A stretch of DNA of 5,885 bases from Clostridia bacterium (lineage in GTDB: Bacteria; Bacillota_A; Clostridia; Oscillospirales; CAG-272). The notes beneath the pieces are model-generated. The model did not search any database, was not told the origin of the DNA, and saw only the letters and a program-made list of their open reading frames with translations. Positions 5,568 through 5,885 of the stretch are shown in pieces. Made by a program: the position numbers and the translations under genes. The number at the start of each line of letters is the position of its first letter. The first letter of the stretch is position 1. Location: positions 1-5,885 of the forward strand of contig JAFVYX010000032.1 in the NCBI GenBank assembly GCA_017500625.1, written 5' to 3'.

Positions 5568-5885
5568 TTATTCCCGTTTTTGCGGAGTGCGGGGGAGCTT
5601 GACGAGGGCAAAGGCGTGGTAGATATCGGAAAGCTCGGAATTGAGGTAGGTGAGGGCCGTCTCCTCGATCTCGGGCGGTACGCCCCAATAGGCCTCGGCG
5701 ATCGAGCCCGCGATGGCGCCCTGAGTGTCCGAATCGCCCCCCAGCGAGACGGCGTTGCGGACGGCGTCCTCAAACGAGGTCGATTCTAAGAAGCAACCGA
5801 TCGCCTCGGGCACGCTCGTCTGGCAGGTGATGAAGCTGCCGTCCGTAACGTTGCAATACTCGCGGATCTTGTCGACGCGCAGGTG
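5568..5885 (-). CDS. ADP-ribosylglycohydrolase family protein, C-terminal part
   Basis: The minus-strand frame is open from the right edge of the window to TAA (5570-5568), giving 105 residues of a gene that begins outside. Reading from the window edge, CQTSVPEAIGCFLES is followed by SFEDAVRNAVSLGGDSDT and GAIAGSIAEAYWGVP. This is the characteristic C-terminal block of the DraG/ARH fold, where the Asp residues of GGDSDT bind the catalytic metal ions. Family members remove ADP-ribose from proteins or hydrolyse related ADP-ribosyl compounds. In Clostridia many are uncharacterised and sit beside nucleoside or sugar catabolism genes. The valine at 5813-5811 is a GTG codon and could be mistaken for a start, but the homology clearly continues upstream of it. 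The target cannot be inferred. No convincing terminator follows its stop, so some read-through into the oxidoreductase is possible. Confidence 0.88.
   Translation of the reverse strand, partial: HLRVDKIREYCNVTDGSFITCQTSVPEAIGCFLESTSFEDAVRNAVSLGGDSDTQGAIAGSIAEAYWGVPPEIEETALTYLNSELSDIYHAFALVKLPRTPQKRE

Noticed and set aside
5541..5580. Possible terminator after the ADP-ribosylglycohydrolase gene (GGGA/TCCC hairpin near 5564-5575)
   Set aside because: The stem is only 4 bp and the T-run is on the plus strand, inside the gene's own end. It is too weak to call.
4482..5789. A 435-codon plus-strand frame opposite the oxidoreductase and ADP-ribosylglycohydrolase genes
   Set aside because: It runs across two real genes and the promoter gap between them and shows no domain features. 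It is a compositional shadow.

Overview
The window reads as a piece of a GC-rich Firmicute chromosome, most likely a gut-type Clostridia. The reasons are AGGAGG/GAGGTG ribosome binding sites, consensus sigma-A promoters, short hairpin plus T-run terminators, and a MarR repressor followed by two half-size ABC exporters, a layout common in that group. This assignment is inference; no marker gene is present. All recognisable protein genes lie on the minus strand, so they read from the right end to the left.

Right to left: (1) 5568-5885 is the C-terminal part of an ADP-ribosylglycohydrolase (DraG/ARH family) whose start lies outside the window. (2) 4479-5468 is a complete Gfo/Idh/MocA-family NAD(P)-dependent oxidoreductase with its own promoter and a hairpin terminator. 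(3) 4307 down to 360 is a three-gene operon: a MarR-family repressor and two ABC exporter subunits. It starts from a perfect TTGACA-N17-TATAAT promoter, and two matching 14-bp palindromes lie just downstream of the -10 box. The first two genes overlap by ATGA; the third follows after 7 bases.

The two ABC subunits are complementary halves of an asymmetric heterodimer. The first has a good LSGGQ signature, but Asp replaces the catalytic Glu and Gln replaces the switch His. The second has the catalytic Glu and His but a degraded signature (ISKGQ). The assembled transporter should therefore have one consensus and one degenerate ATP site, as in TM287/288, BmrCD and LmrCD. The simplest model is an autoregulated drug or peptide exporter that MarR releases when it binds a ligand or is oxidised.

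The left end (1-359) holds no intact gene, but it is not empty. The 54 codons directly downstream of the last ABC gene are the C-terminal remnant of a ROK-family sugar kinase, cut off at the ABC stop codon. Then come a perfect 15-bp-stem terminator (probably the kinase's own, now serving the exporter operon), a small 7-bp hairpin, a tRNA 3' end (T-loop to CCA) without a tRNA body, and a 42-base nested hairpin terminator. Together these suggest a rearrangement or integration boundary, with the exporter operon placed into or next to older chromosomal sequence.
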